Assembly: GCF_006968745.1 (NCBI RefSeq)
Contig: NZ_CP030118.1
Span: 7,466,253-7,530,252, forward strand
Direction: 5' to 3'
DNA from: Brasilonema sennae CENA114
GTDB lineage: Bacteria; Cyanobacteriota; Cyanobacteriia; Cyanobacteriales; Nostocaceae
DNA: 64,000 bases
Shown here: one piece after another, positions 16,669 to 25,966 of the stretch
How positions within the stretch are numbered: position 1 is the stretch's first letter
Layout: each line of letters opens with the position of its first letter
Notes under the pieces: model-generated
Seen by the model: the letters and a program-made list of their open reading frames with translations, nothing else
Told to the model about the DNA's origin: nothing
Database searches by the model: none
Translations under genes and position numbers: made by a program

Positions 16669-17847
16669 ATGAATATAGTCAATGAAATCAAGGGTGAATT
16701 GCCGTTAGTTTCAGTTATCGTTCCTGCGTATAATGCAGAAGCTTTCATCACTCGCACCTTGCAATCAATCATATCTCAAACATATAAAAATATAGAAATT
16801 TTAGTAGTTGACGACGGTTCTCAGGATAAAACGGCTGAAATTGTCGAATTGTTTGCTCAAAAAGACAATCGCATCAGCCTTTTCAAACAATCAAATTCTG
16901 GAGTAGCGTCGGCTCGTAATTTGGCAATTGAAAATTCTAAAGGTGAATACATTGCACCGATTGATGCTGATGATATTTGGTATCCCCAGAAACTAGAGAA
17001 ACAAGTCCAATGTCTGTTAAAGGCAGACCAATCAGTAGGATTAATTTATGCTTGGTCAGTGTTTATTGACGAAGAAGATGCAATTGTCGGACAGTACATT
17101 CCCCATCACCATTTAAATGTTCTCAGCATAGAGGGAGAGGTTTACCCAGCTATGCTATATACAAACTTTATTATCAATGCAAGTGTCCCTCTGATTCGTC
17201 GAGTTTGTTTTGATAAAGTTGGCGGTTACAGCAGCAAACTCAGAGAGCAGAATGCACAAGGTTGTGAAGATTGGGATATTTACTTGCGGATTGCTGAATA
17301 TTATCAGTTTCGAGTTGTACCTGAGTTTTTGATTGGCTATCGTCAGGTGAAAGCAAGTATGTCTAACGGATGTCAGACAATGGAGAAGTCTTACAATCTG
17401 GTTATGGCAGATTTTCAGAGAAAACATCCAGAAATACCTGCTCACATATATCATTGGGCTGCTAGTTCTTTTTACGTTCATCTTGCATGGAAAAGCAGGG
17501 CAAGCGGAGATTATTGGAGCACTCTAACTTGGTTAAACAAAAGCATCAAGTTAGACTACAGTCCACTGTTACTTCGACCAGTTTATTTATGTCTCATTGA
17601 ATGCCTTTTCAAAATTACAGTTGAGCCTATTACTTCTTTGATTTGGCAAGATCATCATTCTTGGTTGCGGTTTAGAGAAAAGTTTGATTCTCAAAAAAAT
17701 AGAGTAGCGCTTAGTCAAGTGACTACAGTTTCTGATATCCAAAACCAAATGTATCAACCGTACAAACTTCCGTTCAAACCGCATGCAAGGATTATGTGGC
17801 AAAGATGGTTAGAAGTTTTGCAGCTTTGTCGCGCCTTATCCCATTAA
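16669..17847 (+). CDS. Glycosyltransferase family 2 protein
   Basis: 392 residues from ATG 16669; the frame also allows a TTG start at 16645, less likely. The GT-A fold is clear: LVSVIVPAYNAEAFITRTLQ (nucleotide-sugar binding), LVVDDGSQDKT and the DXD-like IDADDIW. The C-terminal ~150 residues are less conserved and contain no strong membrane span. It probably transfers a sugar to a polysaccharide or lipid acceptor. No other glycan genes lie next to it, so the product cannot be predicted. Confidence 0.88.
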   Translation: MNIVNEIKGELPLVSVIVPAYNAEAFITRTLQSIISQTYKNIEILVVDDGSQDKTAEIVELFAQKDNRISLFKQSNSGVASARNLAIENSKGEYIAPIDADDIWYPQKLEKQVQCLLKADQSVGLIYAWSVFIDEEDAIVGQYIPHHHLNVLSIEGEVYPAMLYTNFIINASVPLIRRVCFDKVGGYSSKLREQNAQGCEDWDIYLRIAEYYQFRVVPEFLIGYRQVKASMSNGCQTMEKSYNLVMADFQRKHPEIPAHIYHWAASSFYVHLAWKSRASGDYWSTLTWLNKSIKLDYSPLLLRPVYLCLIECLFKITVEPITSLIWQDHHSWLRFREKFDSQKNRVALSQVTTVSDIQNQMYQPYKLPFKPHARIMWQRWLEVLQLCRALSH

Positions 17848-18017
17848 ATTAAGTCTTTAAAGGTTTTTAATGATTTTTTTAACCCAATACCGTTCAGTAC
17901 TGTTAAGCGTTCCCTATTTTCAAGTCAGTTAATCATGGGCGATCGCCCACAACCAAGCATGAAAATCTATTTTCAAGCTAGCTAATCACGGGAAAATCTC
18001 ACGAACCTTACATGAAA

Positions 18018-18150
18018 ATCTATTTCCCCTAGACCCCTACAACGCCAGGTGCCTCAAGTCGGGAAACCCTTTCGGCAGTTCCTCCTTGGGGAAACCACCA
18101 AGACCGGACTGCCTCACCCCAGCACTGGCTCCCCTTACACCCCTTTTTCA
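18018..18150. repeat. Dispersed repeat block (GTCGGGAAACCC family)
   Basis: Contains CAAGTCGGGAAACCCTTTCG, CAGTTCCTCCTTGGGGAAAC and ACTGGCTCCCCTTACACCCC modules. Nearly the same order recurs at 46341-46450, downstream of the G+C-rich hydrolase. Confidence 0.75.
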
Positions 18151-18285
18151 AGCTAGTGCTTTTCCAAGAAAAGCAAGTGCCAAGCAACTACGCCACTGTT
18201 TGATTGTCCTAACTGTTTAAATTTAATTTTTAGTATTTATAAATCTTATTATAATTATAAAATAAGAAATATGTCGTAAATATCA

Positions 18286-19821
18286 ATGCCAGGTCATCGT
18301 GTTGGCAATAGTAAACCCCGCATTATAGTTATTGGTGCCGGAATTGGCGGACTGACTGCTGGTGCATTATTAGCACATAGAGGTTACAGTGTGTTAATTC
18401 TGGATCAAGCACTTGTACCCGGAGGCTGTGCTTCTACCTTTCAACGTAAAGGATTTACCTTTGATGTGGGAGCCACTCAAGTTGCAGGGTTGGAAGCAGG
18501 GGGAATCCACCATCGTATTTTTACAGAATTAGAAATTGATTTACCGCAAGCAACGCCTTGTGATCCAGCTTGTGCAGTGTATTTGCCAGGTGAGCAAACA
18601 CCAATCAACGTTTGGCGAGATCCGGAAAAATGGAAACAGGAACGACAACGACAGTTTCCGTTTAGCGAACCTTTTTGGCAGTTGATGGCGGCTTTGTTTA
18701 AAGCGAGTTGGGAATTTCAAGGACGCGATCCAGTGCTACCACCACGTAACGTGTGGGATTTAGTGCAACTTACTAAAGCATTACGTCCTAGTACATTCAT
18801 AACCGTACCCTACACTTTGTTTACAGTTGGGGATGCGTTGCGTGCTTACAAGCTAGGAAACGACCACCGCTTAAAAACATTTTTGGATTTGCAACTCAAG
18901 CTCTACTCTCAGGTAGATACCGAAGAGACGGCTTTGCTTTATGCAGCAACAGCGTTGAGTGTATCGCAGTTACCGCAGGGACTGTATCATCTCCAAGGTA
19001 GTATGCAAGTCCTCAGCGATCGCCTCTTAGAAGCCCTAGAAAAAAAAGGTGGCACCTTACTCATGCGCCACACAGTCGAACATATTGAAGTCGAAAAGGG
19101 CAAAGTGAGTGGTGTGGTCATTCGTAACCAGAAAACTGGGGAAGTCTGGACAGAAGCCGCAGACCACGTAGTTGCTAATGTGACTGCGCAAAACTTAGTG
19201 CAGTTATTGGGTAATAAAGCTCCTCATGGTTACAAACGGCGAGTCGAAAAACTACCACCCGCTTCAGGTGCTTTCGTTATCTATCTGGGCGTAGACGAAA
19301 GCGCAATTCCTTCTAGATGTCCGCCCCATCTCCAATTTATGTATAATGCCAAAGGTCCAATTGGTAACAATAATTCCCTGTTTGTTTCTGTGAGTCATCC
19401 AGGAGATGGTCGCGCCCCAGAAGGAAAAGCAACAATTATTGCTTCTTCTTTTGTAGATACAAAACAGTGGTGGGTGAGTGAGGATTATGAGGGGTTAAAA
19501 CAACAATATACACAAGATGCTGTCTCCCGTCTGTCAAAGTTCTTTTACCTGAAACCAGAAACTATTATTCATGTAGAAGCAGCCACTCCTCGCACCTTTG
19601 CACGCTACACAGCACGAGACCAGGGTATTGTTGGTGGTATTGGTCAAAGGATATCAACTTTCGGTCCCTTTGGTTTTGCCAATCGTACACCCATCAACAA
19701 TCTGTGGCTCGTTGGTGACTCCACTCACCCAGGCGAAGGGACTGCTGGCGTCAGTTACTCAGCGCTGACTGCAGTCAAGCAAATAGAGGCTCAAAAAGTT
19801 GCAAGGTATGGGATAACATAA
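18286..19821 (+). CDS. crtD: C-3',4' desaturase CrtD (carotenoid biosynthesis)
   Basis: 511-residue FAD-dependent amine-oxidase/phytoene-desaturase-like protein. The N-terminal dinucleotide motif is IVIGAGIGGLTAGALLAHRG (~residues 14-33) and the C-terminal FAD motif includes NLWLVGDSTHPGEGTAGVSY. Overall sequence and length fit cyanobacterial CrtD, which introduces the 3',4' double bond in myxoxanthophyll (myxol glycoside) synthesis. CrtO/CrtH-like relatives are the main alternative. It is a membrane-associated enzyme. A 100-residue peptide gene lies 39 bases downstream on the same strand. Confidence 0.85.
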   Translation: MPGHRVGNSKPRIIVIGAGIGGLTAGALLAHRGYSVLILDQALVPGGCASTFQRKGFTFDVGATQVAGLEAGGIHHRIFTELEIDLPQATPCDPACAVYLPGEQTPINVWRDPEKWKQERQRQFPFSEPFWQLMAALFKASWEFQGRDPVLPPRNVWDLVQLTKALRPSTFITVPYTLFTVGDALRAYKLGNDHRLKTFLDLQLKLYSQVDTEETALLYAATALSVSQLPQGLYHLQGSMQVLSDRLLEALEKKGGTLLMRHTVEHIEVEKGKVSGVVIRNQKTGEVWTEAADHVVANVTAQNLVQLLGNKAPHGYKRRVEKLPPASGAFVIYLGVDESAIPSRCPPHLQFMYNAKGPIGNNNSLFVSVSHPGDGRAPEGKATIIASSFVDTKQWWVSEDYEGLKQQYTQDAVSRLSKFFYLKPETIIHVEAATPRTFARYTARDQGIVGGIGQRISTFGPFGFANRTPINNLWLVGDSTHPGEGTAGVSYSALTAVKQIEAQKVARYGIT

Positions 19822-19860
19822 TTACAACAAAATACTTTGCGTAATTCCCAAGAGAAAACA

Positions 19861-20163
19861 ATGATTATTTCTGACTTGAACTATTGTGAAGCAGTAGAAT
19901 TTGCCAACAAAATTATTGGTGGAGCAACGGCTGATGTTGTTGGTGATGCATATGCTGGTCCAGGTGTTGCAACAGCATATGCTGTTGCACTAGCTCAAGG
20001 AAATATCACTTACACTAGTGCCACTGCTAATACTATCGTTCGTCAGCAACCAAATGTGACGATTAGCAAGGCGCAGGTAAAAGCAGATGCCTTCGCTATA
20101 GATGAGACTGGTCGCGACAAAGACAAAATTCGTGATACTGACGTTTTCGTTTTGCACACATAA
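19861..20163 (+). CDS. Small peptide with GG leader-like N-terminus, bacteriocin-like
   Basis: 100 residues from ATG 19861; an upstream TTG at 19837 is less likely. The N-terminus MIISDLNYCEAVEFANKIIGG resembles the small cyanobacterial proteins that begin with an acidic DLNYxE segment and a Gly-Gly pair (residues 20-21). The following region is Ala/Gly/Val-rich (VVGDAYAGPGVATAYAVALA), then Thr/Asn-rich, with a charged tail (DETGRDKDKIRD). This is compatible with an exported, leader-processed peptide, but no ABC peptidase-exporter is in the window. It may be transcribed with crtD. Function unknown. Confidence 0.65.
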   Translation: MIISDLNYCEAVEFANKIIGGATADVVGDAYAGPGVATAYAVALAQGNITYTSATANTIVRQQPNVTISKAQVKADAFAIDETGRDKDKIRDTDVFVLHT

Positions 20164-20272
20164 TAATTAAGAAAAAGACTTGGCTACTTTTGAGGTGCTT
20201 AACTCTGTTTTGGAAAGATTTGGGTTAGTGATAGTTTTCGTTATCGCTTTGTCTTCTTGTGCATTTTCATAA

Positions 20273-20305
20273 CTTGTTGGGTTTTCATATGCTAAACCCA
20301 ACAAG
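20273..20305 (+). terminator. Strong hairpin downstream of the GG-leader peptide gene
   Basis: CTTGTTGGGTTT (20273-20284) and AAACCCAACAAG (20294-20305) form a perfect 12-bp stem with a 9-base loop, 110 bases past the stop codon. Only a short T-rich stretch follows. Confidence 0.65.
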
Positions 20306-20324
20306 GTTTATTAAGAAAGAATAG

Positions 20325-20480
20325 AGGCGTCAGCCGTACACAATTCAGCATGAATTCTGTACGACTGGCGGATGAATAAAGGGGTTTAAGACCCCCACTA
20401 AATCTTTGATTTAGTGGTCTTCAATTGTGTCTGTGGTTTGAATCCCCCACTGATTGCTTCTGACTCCTGAATTCTTCTTC
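20325..20480. repeat. Double-hairpin palindromic element
   Basis: An 18-bp imperfect stem (GTCAGCCGTACACAATTC against GAATTCTGTACGACTGGC, near 20328-20372) is followed by a second stem (CCACTAAATC/GATTTAGTGG near 20396-20418) and a CCCCACTGATTGCTTCTGAC segment. It resembles subterminal hairpins of IS200/IS605-type elements without any transposase, so it may be a relic or non-autonomous derivative. Confidence 0.45.
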
Positions 20481-20491
20481 AAGATGCAAAT

Positions 20492-21361
20492 TTATGGATT
20501 CCACTCAGCTATCTTGCACAGCAAGTGATCAAGTTGTTCACGATCTTGGATGACATCCAAATCGGGGTCAGTCTTAACAAATATTTGAAAATTTAGATTG
20601 ATTTTCAGCGCTGTCTCCAGGCTTTCAAGCGCTAGCGCTTCTTTTCCAACTCGGGCTGCACAGCAAGCGATGTTATACCAAGCGTACTCATCGTCTGGCT
20701 TCAGTTCAGTTGCTTTTTGATAGCTTACAAGCGCCTCTTCGTAACGCTCTAAATGTCTCAACGTATCGCCTATCTTGTAATAAGTCCAAAAATTATCTGA
20801 GCGACGAGAAAGAGCTCTTTCATAACTTTTGAGTGCATCTTCATAACGACCTAAATGCCTTAATGCATCTCCCCGACGAAACCATGCCCAGTAATCATCG
20901 CGGCGAATTGATAGAGCTTCATCATAGTCAGAAATTGCATCTTGATAGCGTTCTAAATATCTAAAGGTATCTCCTCGACGGAACCACGCCCAATAATCAT
21001 CGCGGCGAATTGCGAGAGCTTTGTTAAAATTGGCGATCGCTTCCTCAAACTGCTCTAGTTCTTCTACCAAAATGTAGCCTCGACTGTACCACGCCCAGTA
21101 ATCATTAGGGCGAAGTCCTAATGCTCGGTCAAAACTAGCAAGTGCTTCCTGATACTGACCTAATTCCCGTAGCACACTACCTCGGTCATACCAGAGCCAG
21201 TACTCATCAGGACAAACCTCTATTGCTTTGTCGTAATAAGTGAGCGCTTCTTCGTAATTCTCTTGCTTTTCGAGCCGTTTACCCTGTCGATACCACTCTT
21301 TATAGTTCTGTGTGACAAGTAGTAATGAACTATCTACCCCTGCGGGTGCTGCTTGACTCAT
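20492..21361 (-). CDS. Tetratricopeptide repeat protein
   Basis: 289 residues made almost entirely of about seven TPR units of 34-35 residues. The characteristic linkers are RRDDYWAWFRRGDxxRxLxRY and PNDYWAWYSRG. There is no signal peptide, membrane span or added catalytic domain. The Trp-rich DDYWAW pattern is common in cyanobacterial TPR adaptors. A protein-protein interaction scaffold is inferred; the partner is unknown. It is separated by about 170 bases from the DUF1772 gene. Confidence 0.88.
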   Translation of the reverse strand: MSQAAPAGVDSSLLLVTQNYKEWYRQGKRLEKQENYEEALTYYDKAIEVCPDEYWLWYDRGSVLRELGQYQEALASFDRALGLRPNDYWAWYSRGYILVEELEQFEEAIANFNKALAIRRDDYWAWFRRGDTFRYLERYQDAISDYDEALSIRRDDYWAWFRRGDALRHLGRYEDALKSYERALSRRSDNFWTYYKIGDTLRHLERYEEALVSYQKATELKPDDEYAWYNIACCAARVGKEALALESLETALKINLNFQIFVKTDPDLDVIQDREQLDHLLCKIAEWNP

Positions 21362-21533
21362 TGTTGATTCCCCAAAAAGTTATTATCGTTACAGACAAGC
21401 ACACTATTTATATTACTTAACGATACAGGGTAAACAAAATCTACTTAGAGGTATGGAATAGGCAAAAACGTCTTTAATTGCTAGTTTTCTTTAATAAATC
21501 TTATTGTTGTTACGCCTGAGTAAAACATTACGA

Positions 21534-22031
21534 TTACGAAGCTCGATCACAGAGGGCGATCGTGAGCGATGCTGCTGCTGCAAGTGCTGCTACGGTCCGA
21601 ACGTGGTTCCAAATTGTCCAGTTGACAAGGTAGTCAGACCATAGCCTCGCGCCCTCAGTGCTATTCGGATCGGCGATCGCCAGGGCTTCGTTGAGCGGCA
21701 CATTGAACACGATTGTCACGCCTAAGGTGCCGACGAGATAAAGCAGGCTGCCAACGAGCAAGTAAGAGGCACCAGGTTGATGCCACCTTAACAGTGAGAA
21801 GACAGCCACAAAGATACAAGCTACAGCCGTTCCGAAAAACACTGTAAAAAACAACGGATTGATCACCGTAATGTTAATGGATTGCATGGCGACAATGCCC
21901 TGTGTCGGCTTCAGTCGAGCAAGCGCACTCATCACAAAGGTTGAGAAGGCGAAGAAGACTCCGGCTATTAGTCCGCAGCCTAGTGCTGAGAAAAGCTTCA
22001 ATGCGAAAAGTGAGTGGTTAGTCATTGCCAT
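21534..22031 (-). CDS. DUF1772 (anthrone oxygenase-like) membrane protein
   Basis: 165 residues with four hydrophobic segments (about 10-33, 53-75, 83-105 and 137-160) and the pattern LIAGVFFAFSTFVMSAL...INITVINPLFFTVFFGTA, which matches DUF1772. Some relatives are linked to oxidation of aromatic polyketides, but most are uncharacterised. It follows the azoreductase gene by 15 bases on the same strand, so the two are probably one operon, divergent from an AraC regulator. Confidence 0.82.
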   Translation of the reverse strand: MAMTNHSLFALKLFSALGCGLIAGVFFAFSTFVMSALARLKPTQGIVAMQSINITVINPLFFTVFFGTAVACIFVAVFSLLRWHQPGASYLLVGSLLYLVGTLGVTIVFNVPLNEALAIADPNSTEGARLWSDYLVNWTIWNHVRTVAALAAAASLTIALCDRAS

Positions 22032-22046
22032 AAAGCCTCGTGAGGA

Positions 22047-22679
22047 TTACTTTCCCACCAGTTGAGCGACTTGGGCACGGGCAGCCGCGATCGATTTCAC
22101 CAAACTTGTGCCACCCAACTCATCATTCTCAACATGAATAAAGGTGATGTCAGTGATGCCAAGAAATCCAAAGACTGTTTTTAAATACGGATCTTGATGA
22201 TTTAGCTTTTCGTTGCGTTCACCAGGTCCAAAGCCAGAATCACCTCGCGCTGTGATGATAAGCATTTTCTTATTCAATACGAGAGGTTTGTAAGGGTTTG
22301 CAGCATCTTCTGGCTCAAACACGAAAGTTCGCCCTGGACGGACAATTTGGTCAATATAAGCCTTAAACGTACTGGGAACGCTGAAATTGTACATAGGAAT
22401 ACCGATGACGTAGAGATCCGCAGCTAAGAATTCGTCCACGAGTTGATCGCTAATGCTAATTGACTCCTGGAGTTGAGGAGTGCGCTGTTCTGGCGGTGTA
22501 TAAGCCGCTGCAATCCACGGTTCATCTACATGGGGAACAGGCTTACGACCAACATCGCGATAGGTGACGACATCACCCGGATGAGCCTGTACTCTCGCTT
22601 CAACAAATTCTCTTGTGAGTCTGCGAGAGTGTGAACGTTCTCCTCTGGGACTGGAATCAATGTGTAACAGGTGTGCCAT
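22047..22679 (-). CDS. azoR: FMN-dependent NADH-azoreductase
   Basis: 210 residues, standard AzoR length. The flavodoxin-like fold shows HIDSSPRGERSHSRRLTREF (phosphate loop for FMN), GIPMYNFSVPSTFKAYIDQI (~residues 98-117) and ITARGDSGFGPG. The enzyme reduces quinones and azo compounds with NAD(P)H by two-electron transfer. Together with the downstream DUF1772 gene and the divergent AraC regulator it makes a compact, possibly electrophile- or quinone-responsive cassette. Confidence 0.9.
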   Translation of the reverse strand: MAHLLHIDSSPRGERSHSRRLTREFVEARVQAHPGDVVTYRDVGRKPVPHVDEPWIAAAYTPPEQRTPQLQESISISDQLVDEFLAADLYVIGIPMYNFSVPSTFKAYIDQIVRPGRTFVFEPEDAANPYKPLVLNKKMLIITARGDSGFGPGERNEKLNHQDPYLKTVFGFLGITDITFIHVENDELGGTSLVKSIAAARAQVAQLVGK

Positions 22680-22842
22680 AGCTTTTCCTAATCAATTACC
22701 ATTCCAGCTTAGGTAAATGGCTCGTGCTCAGCTATCTAATTCTTGTGTCACTATCAAAATCTTGCTGTCAGTTTTCAGACTGCTTGATGGGAAGCACCCA
22801 TTCATTGAATACAATCAGAATGAGACGAATTGGGTTTGTATC

Positions 22843-23712
22843 ATGAAAACAACAGTCCCCCTACAGCCTGAAACGAACTGTTTGCCCATTTTGTCTAGCC
22901 AAGCTCAGGGTTGGGAAAATATTCTGGTCGAGCAATTCCAGCAACCCCCAGGTGAGGCAACGTGTGATTACAGCAATGAACATTCGATTTACTTGTCTCT
23001 TGCACCGCGTCCAGTTCGCTTGCTGCAAATTCAAGGAGGAAAAACCTATACGGGGCTTTACGGAAAAGGAGATATTTCTGTAACTCCTGCAAAGACTCCA
23101 TCTTTTGCACGTTGGGATAGAGATGATCACTATTTACAGATTCGGATTGCATCTGATTTTATTCAAAGCGTTGCCAGAGAAACTATTGACACCAATCCCG
23201 ATCAGCTTGAATTACTAAGCGAATTCCGGACTCGCGATCCTCAGATTGAGTCAATCGGCATGATGCTTCTTGCTGAGCTAAAACAAGAAAATTTAGGCGG
23301 AAAGCTTTACATTGAATCACTATCAAATCTATTGGCAGTGCATTTGCTAAGACAATACACTGCTCCTAAACTTTGCCTTTCAATTTACGAGGGTGGATTA
23401 CCACAGCGTCAACTTATTCAAGTTTTAGAATACATCAACGAATATCTGAATCAAGACATCAAGCTGGCAGATTTAGCGGCGTTGCTAGGTATGAGCCAAT
23501 ATCATTTCAGCCATCTGTTTAAACAATCAATCGGAACGGCTCCTTACCAATACCTGCTTCAGCAACGAGTAGAACGGGCAAAGCAATTATTGAAACAAAC
23601 AGACCGAACCATTACGGAGATTGCTTTGTTGTGTGGTTTCAATAGCCATAGTCATTTGAGTAAACAGTTTCGGCAGCTTACAGGCATGACACCCACCAAC
23701 TACAGGCAGTAA
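22843..23712 (+). CDS. AraC family transcriptional regulator
   Basis: 289 residues from ATG 22843; the frame extends to 22717, but that would place the N-terminus in the divergent promoter. The C-terminal ~100 residues carry the two helix-turn-helix motifs of AraC/XylS proteins (LADLAALLGMSQYHFSHLFK, then ITEIALLCGFNSHSHLSKQF and TGMTPTNYRQ). The N-terminal region is a poorly conserved effector domain. Divergent orientation to azoR-DUF1772 with a ~160-base spacer suggests it regulates that operon; the inducer is unknown. Confidence 0.88.
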   Translation: MKTTVPLQPETNCLPILSSQAQGWENILVEQFQQPPGEATCDYSNEHSIYLSLAPRPVRLLQIQGGKTYTGLYGKGDISVTPAKTPSFARWDRDDHYLQIRIASDFIQSVARETIDTNPDQLELLSEFRTRDPQIESIGMMLLAELKQENLGGKLYIESLSNLLAVHLLRQYTAPKLCLSIYEGGLPQRQLIQVLEYINEYLNQDIKLADLAALLGMSQYHFSHLFKQSIGTAPYQYLLQQRVERAKQLLKQTDRTITEIALLCGFNSHSHLSKQFRQLTGMTPTNYRQ

Positions 23713-23734
23713 ACCAAAAAGTTTGCCGCAATAG

Positions 23735-23860
23735 CGATCTACCGAACGCTCATGCGCTCGCGCTTTGCGCTGAGGCTAGCAGCGAAGCGATTCCTAGCCC
23801 CTAAAAGGGGCGGCACTCTCGGACGGAGAGCTACGCTTAACGCCTCCGCCCCCCCTTTAA
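23735..23860. repeat. Dispersed repeat block downstream of the AraC gene
   Basis: G+C-rich modules including CGCTCGCGCTTTGCGCTGAG, CTAGCCCCTAAAAGGGGCGG and CGGACGGAGAGCTACGC, related to the repeats at 5100-5170 and 6990-7070. No gene is recognised between 23713 and 23968. Confidence 0.6.
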
Positions 23861-23968
23861 TACTCAGTGCTCACTTCCTGCACATTTTTTTGCACTTCAA
23901 TTGAGTTTATGGGATATTCGAGACTTAGCTTAGTCTTCAAGAATCCCACTCCTTCTAGCGGTGATAGC

Positions 23969-25618
23969 TCACGTTTCTTCAAATTGAAGTTGAGGCATAA
24001 GTTGAAGAGTTCCGAGACCCAAATCTTTGGGCGAGAGGAACTGTGCTTCAAACAAAGCCATCATATCTCGTAACTGGGGATTACCACGAGAAGCCCCTGT
24101 CAATCCTTTAGCAATAATTAAGCCACAGTACCCATTGGTATTTTTACATCGTTGATTCCATTTCTTGCGAGCTTCTACGTGTATTGGATCGTCATCTTCA
24201 AACTCACCAAACAGGAATAATTCGCCGTTGTCAGTTTGTAACAAACCTAAATCGTAGCGTGTCCCATCAAAAGGATCAGCACCTGGATTAAAACAGATTG
24301 CTTTAAGTCCTCCGGCTTGTTCAATATTTGAAATCACAGTTTTTGCCTTGGGACGAGAAGTTTGAATCAAAATCACTGGCAAACCATCCCCTGCTTGTGT
24401 GATTTCCCCTGTTGCGTGATAAGCTCCCCCCTGACGCAAGTAATCCAACATTTCCCATGAGACAACTCCTAAACTGAGAAATGAGTCTTCTGGTATCAAA
24501 TCATCTCGTAATGACTGAAAAATTGGTGCTGGTGACTCGCTATCATCTTCTAAAGTGTCAAAACCTGCTATTTCTTCTAACTCAGTCGCTAATTGTGGCA
24601 TGGAAGAGACAGCGATAGACACTGATTTTGTTAGTTCTTTTGACGACTCAGGTAACGAGATGCGATAGCGGCGACTCAGGCTGGGGAAGGTATCACCACC
24701 AAGCTGATTACGGTGATCACGCATAAAGCGGGAAATACTTTCTATTGCCACATAAACGACAAGTGCTTCTTCGTCGTACAAAACAGAACGCAGTCCTTCT
24801 AAAGGATGGATATTACCAAAAGTGGGTTCAATTTCGGATAAAGGCAAATCTGCCAAGTCATCGAATTCGTCCTCCTCTTCTTCGGTATCATCAGCACGCT
24901 CAAAGGTCAGAAATAGACAATCTTGTTTTAAAAAAGCTTCTTCTAAATGCCCTTGTGATTCGTCTTCTTTTAAAACACTTGTGCGGAAACGCTTTAAAGA
25001 GTCTTCTGAACGATACAACAAAATTCCATATTCCATCCCCAGCATCCCCATAACACTGGCATAGAGTGTGCCAACATCCCATTTATTAATTTCTATGGAT
25101 AAGATTTGCTGTTCTTCCAAGAATTCCCAAGGTGCTGCTTGCCAAAGTGCAAATGCTTTTTCTCGCAGCACTTGTGCATATTGTGGAGGTAAATCGGGAA
25201 CTTGGCTATCTAAGATTTCAGTAAATCCACGAAACAGTTCATCAATTAAAGGGAGATCTGGCGCGTACTCAATCGCAATGTCCAAATCCTGTAGTACTCC
25301 GCGCAGGTAAAATTGAATTTCGCGGTCTTTGACCACAATTCTTTGAGGACGAGCAGGTTTTGCGGGATTATGAGGATGCTCCATCGCTCGCATTAAGGTA
25401 CGAACAATGGCTTCTGGACCAGTTTCTGGTGCTACTACGTCCATACCCCGGACAATACCTTGCGAGCCATCTACCCAAAGAATACATTCACCTTTGACAT
25501 CTGGATCGGAATTTTGGGTTTGTGATGACGACAATGGACGGCGATCGCCCTCCCACACAGAAGGAATTTGGGTTAATTTCTTCAACCGACGACTGGTAGA
25601 GCGATTAAAACTTGTCAT
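23969..25618 (-). CDS. Conserved cyanobacterial hypothetical protein
   Basis: 549 residues, soluble, with no signal peptide or membrane span. An N-terminal ~200-residue region (RPQRIVVKDREIQFYLRGVL, then YAPDLPLIDELFRGF) precedes an acidic low-complexity segment (TEEEEDEFDD, ~residues 240-256). A C-terminal region contains GLKAICFNPGADPFDGTRYD and EARKKWNQRCKNTNGYCGLI. I recognise it as a type widespread in cyanobacteria but cannot assign a function. It is divergent from the SufA-like gene. Confidence 0.8.
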   Translation of the reverse strand: MTSFNRSTSRRLKKLTQIPSVWEGDRRPLSSSQTQNSDPDVKGECILWVDGSQGIVRGMDVVAPETGPEAIVRTLMRAMEHPHNPAKPARPQRIVVKDREIQFYLRGVLQDLDIAIEYAPDLPLIDELFRGFTEILDSQVPDLPPQYAQVLREKAFALWQAAPWEFLEEQQILSIEINKWDVGTLYASVMGMLGMEYGILLYRSEDSLKRFRTSVLKEDESQGHLEEAFLKQDCLFLTFERADDTEEEEDEFDDLADLPLSEIEPTFGNIHPLEGLRSVLYDEEALVVYVAIESISRFMRDHRNQLGGDTFPSLSRRYRISLPESSKELTKSVSIAVSSMPQLATELEEIAGFDTLEDDSESPAPIFQSLRDDLIPEDSFLSLGVVSWEMLDYLRQGGAYHATGEITQAGDGLPVILIQTSRPKAKTVISNIEQAGGLKAICFNPGADPFDGTRYDLGLLQTDNGELFLFGEFEDDDPIHVEARKKWNQRCKNTNGYCGLIIAKGLTGASRGNPQLRDMMALFEAQFLSPKDLGLGTLQLMPQLQFEET

Positions 25619-25719
25619 AGAGGTAAGTTAATCAAAACAAGCAATATGGAATTAAACTTTTGGCGTTAGGCTAGCCTCGGATCAAAACTCTTTGGCTGTT
25701 TGTGAACAAGTAGTTACTG

Positions 25720-25733
25720 GTGGTAGCTACCAC
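25720..25733. promoter_or_regulatory. Perfect 14-bp palindrome between divergent genes
   Basis: GTGGTAGCTACCAC lies in the spacer between the 23969-25618 gene (minus) and the SufA-like gene (plus). Its symmetry and position suggest a dimeric regulator site. It does not match the CAAC-N6-GTTG SufR operator I know from cyanobacteria. Confidence 0.35.
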
Positions 25734-25966
25734 AATGTTGGAGGAATAAAATATCGAATCTCAAAACACATTGAATCTCTCAATTCTAGAATAAAAATCT
25801 TTGCATGCTTTTGACGCAGTATTTACAATTTGCATTCCTAGCACATGAATATCGCTAGAATGGATACAAAAACTTTTGCAGCCACCAAGCGGTGAGTTTG
25901 GAGTTCAACCAAAGAGCTTGCCGCTACAAAGTCAAGCTCACACCAGAATCGGAGTATAAACAGCAG

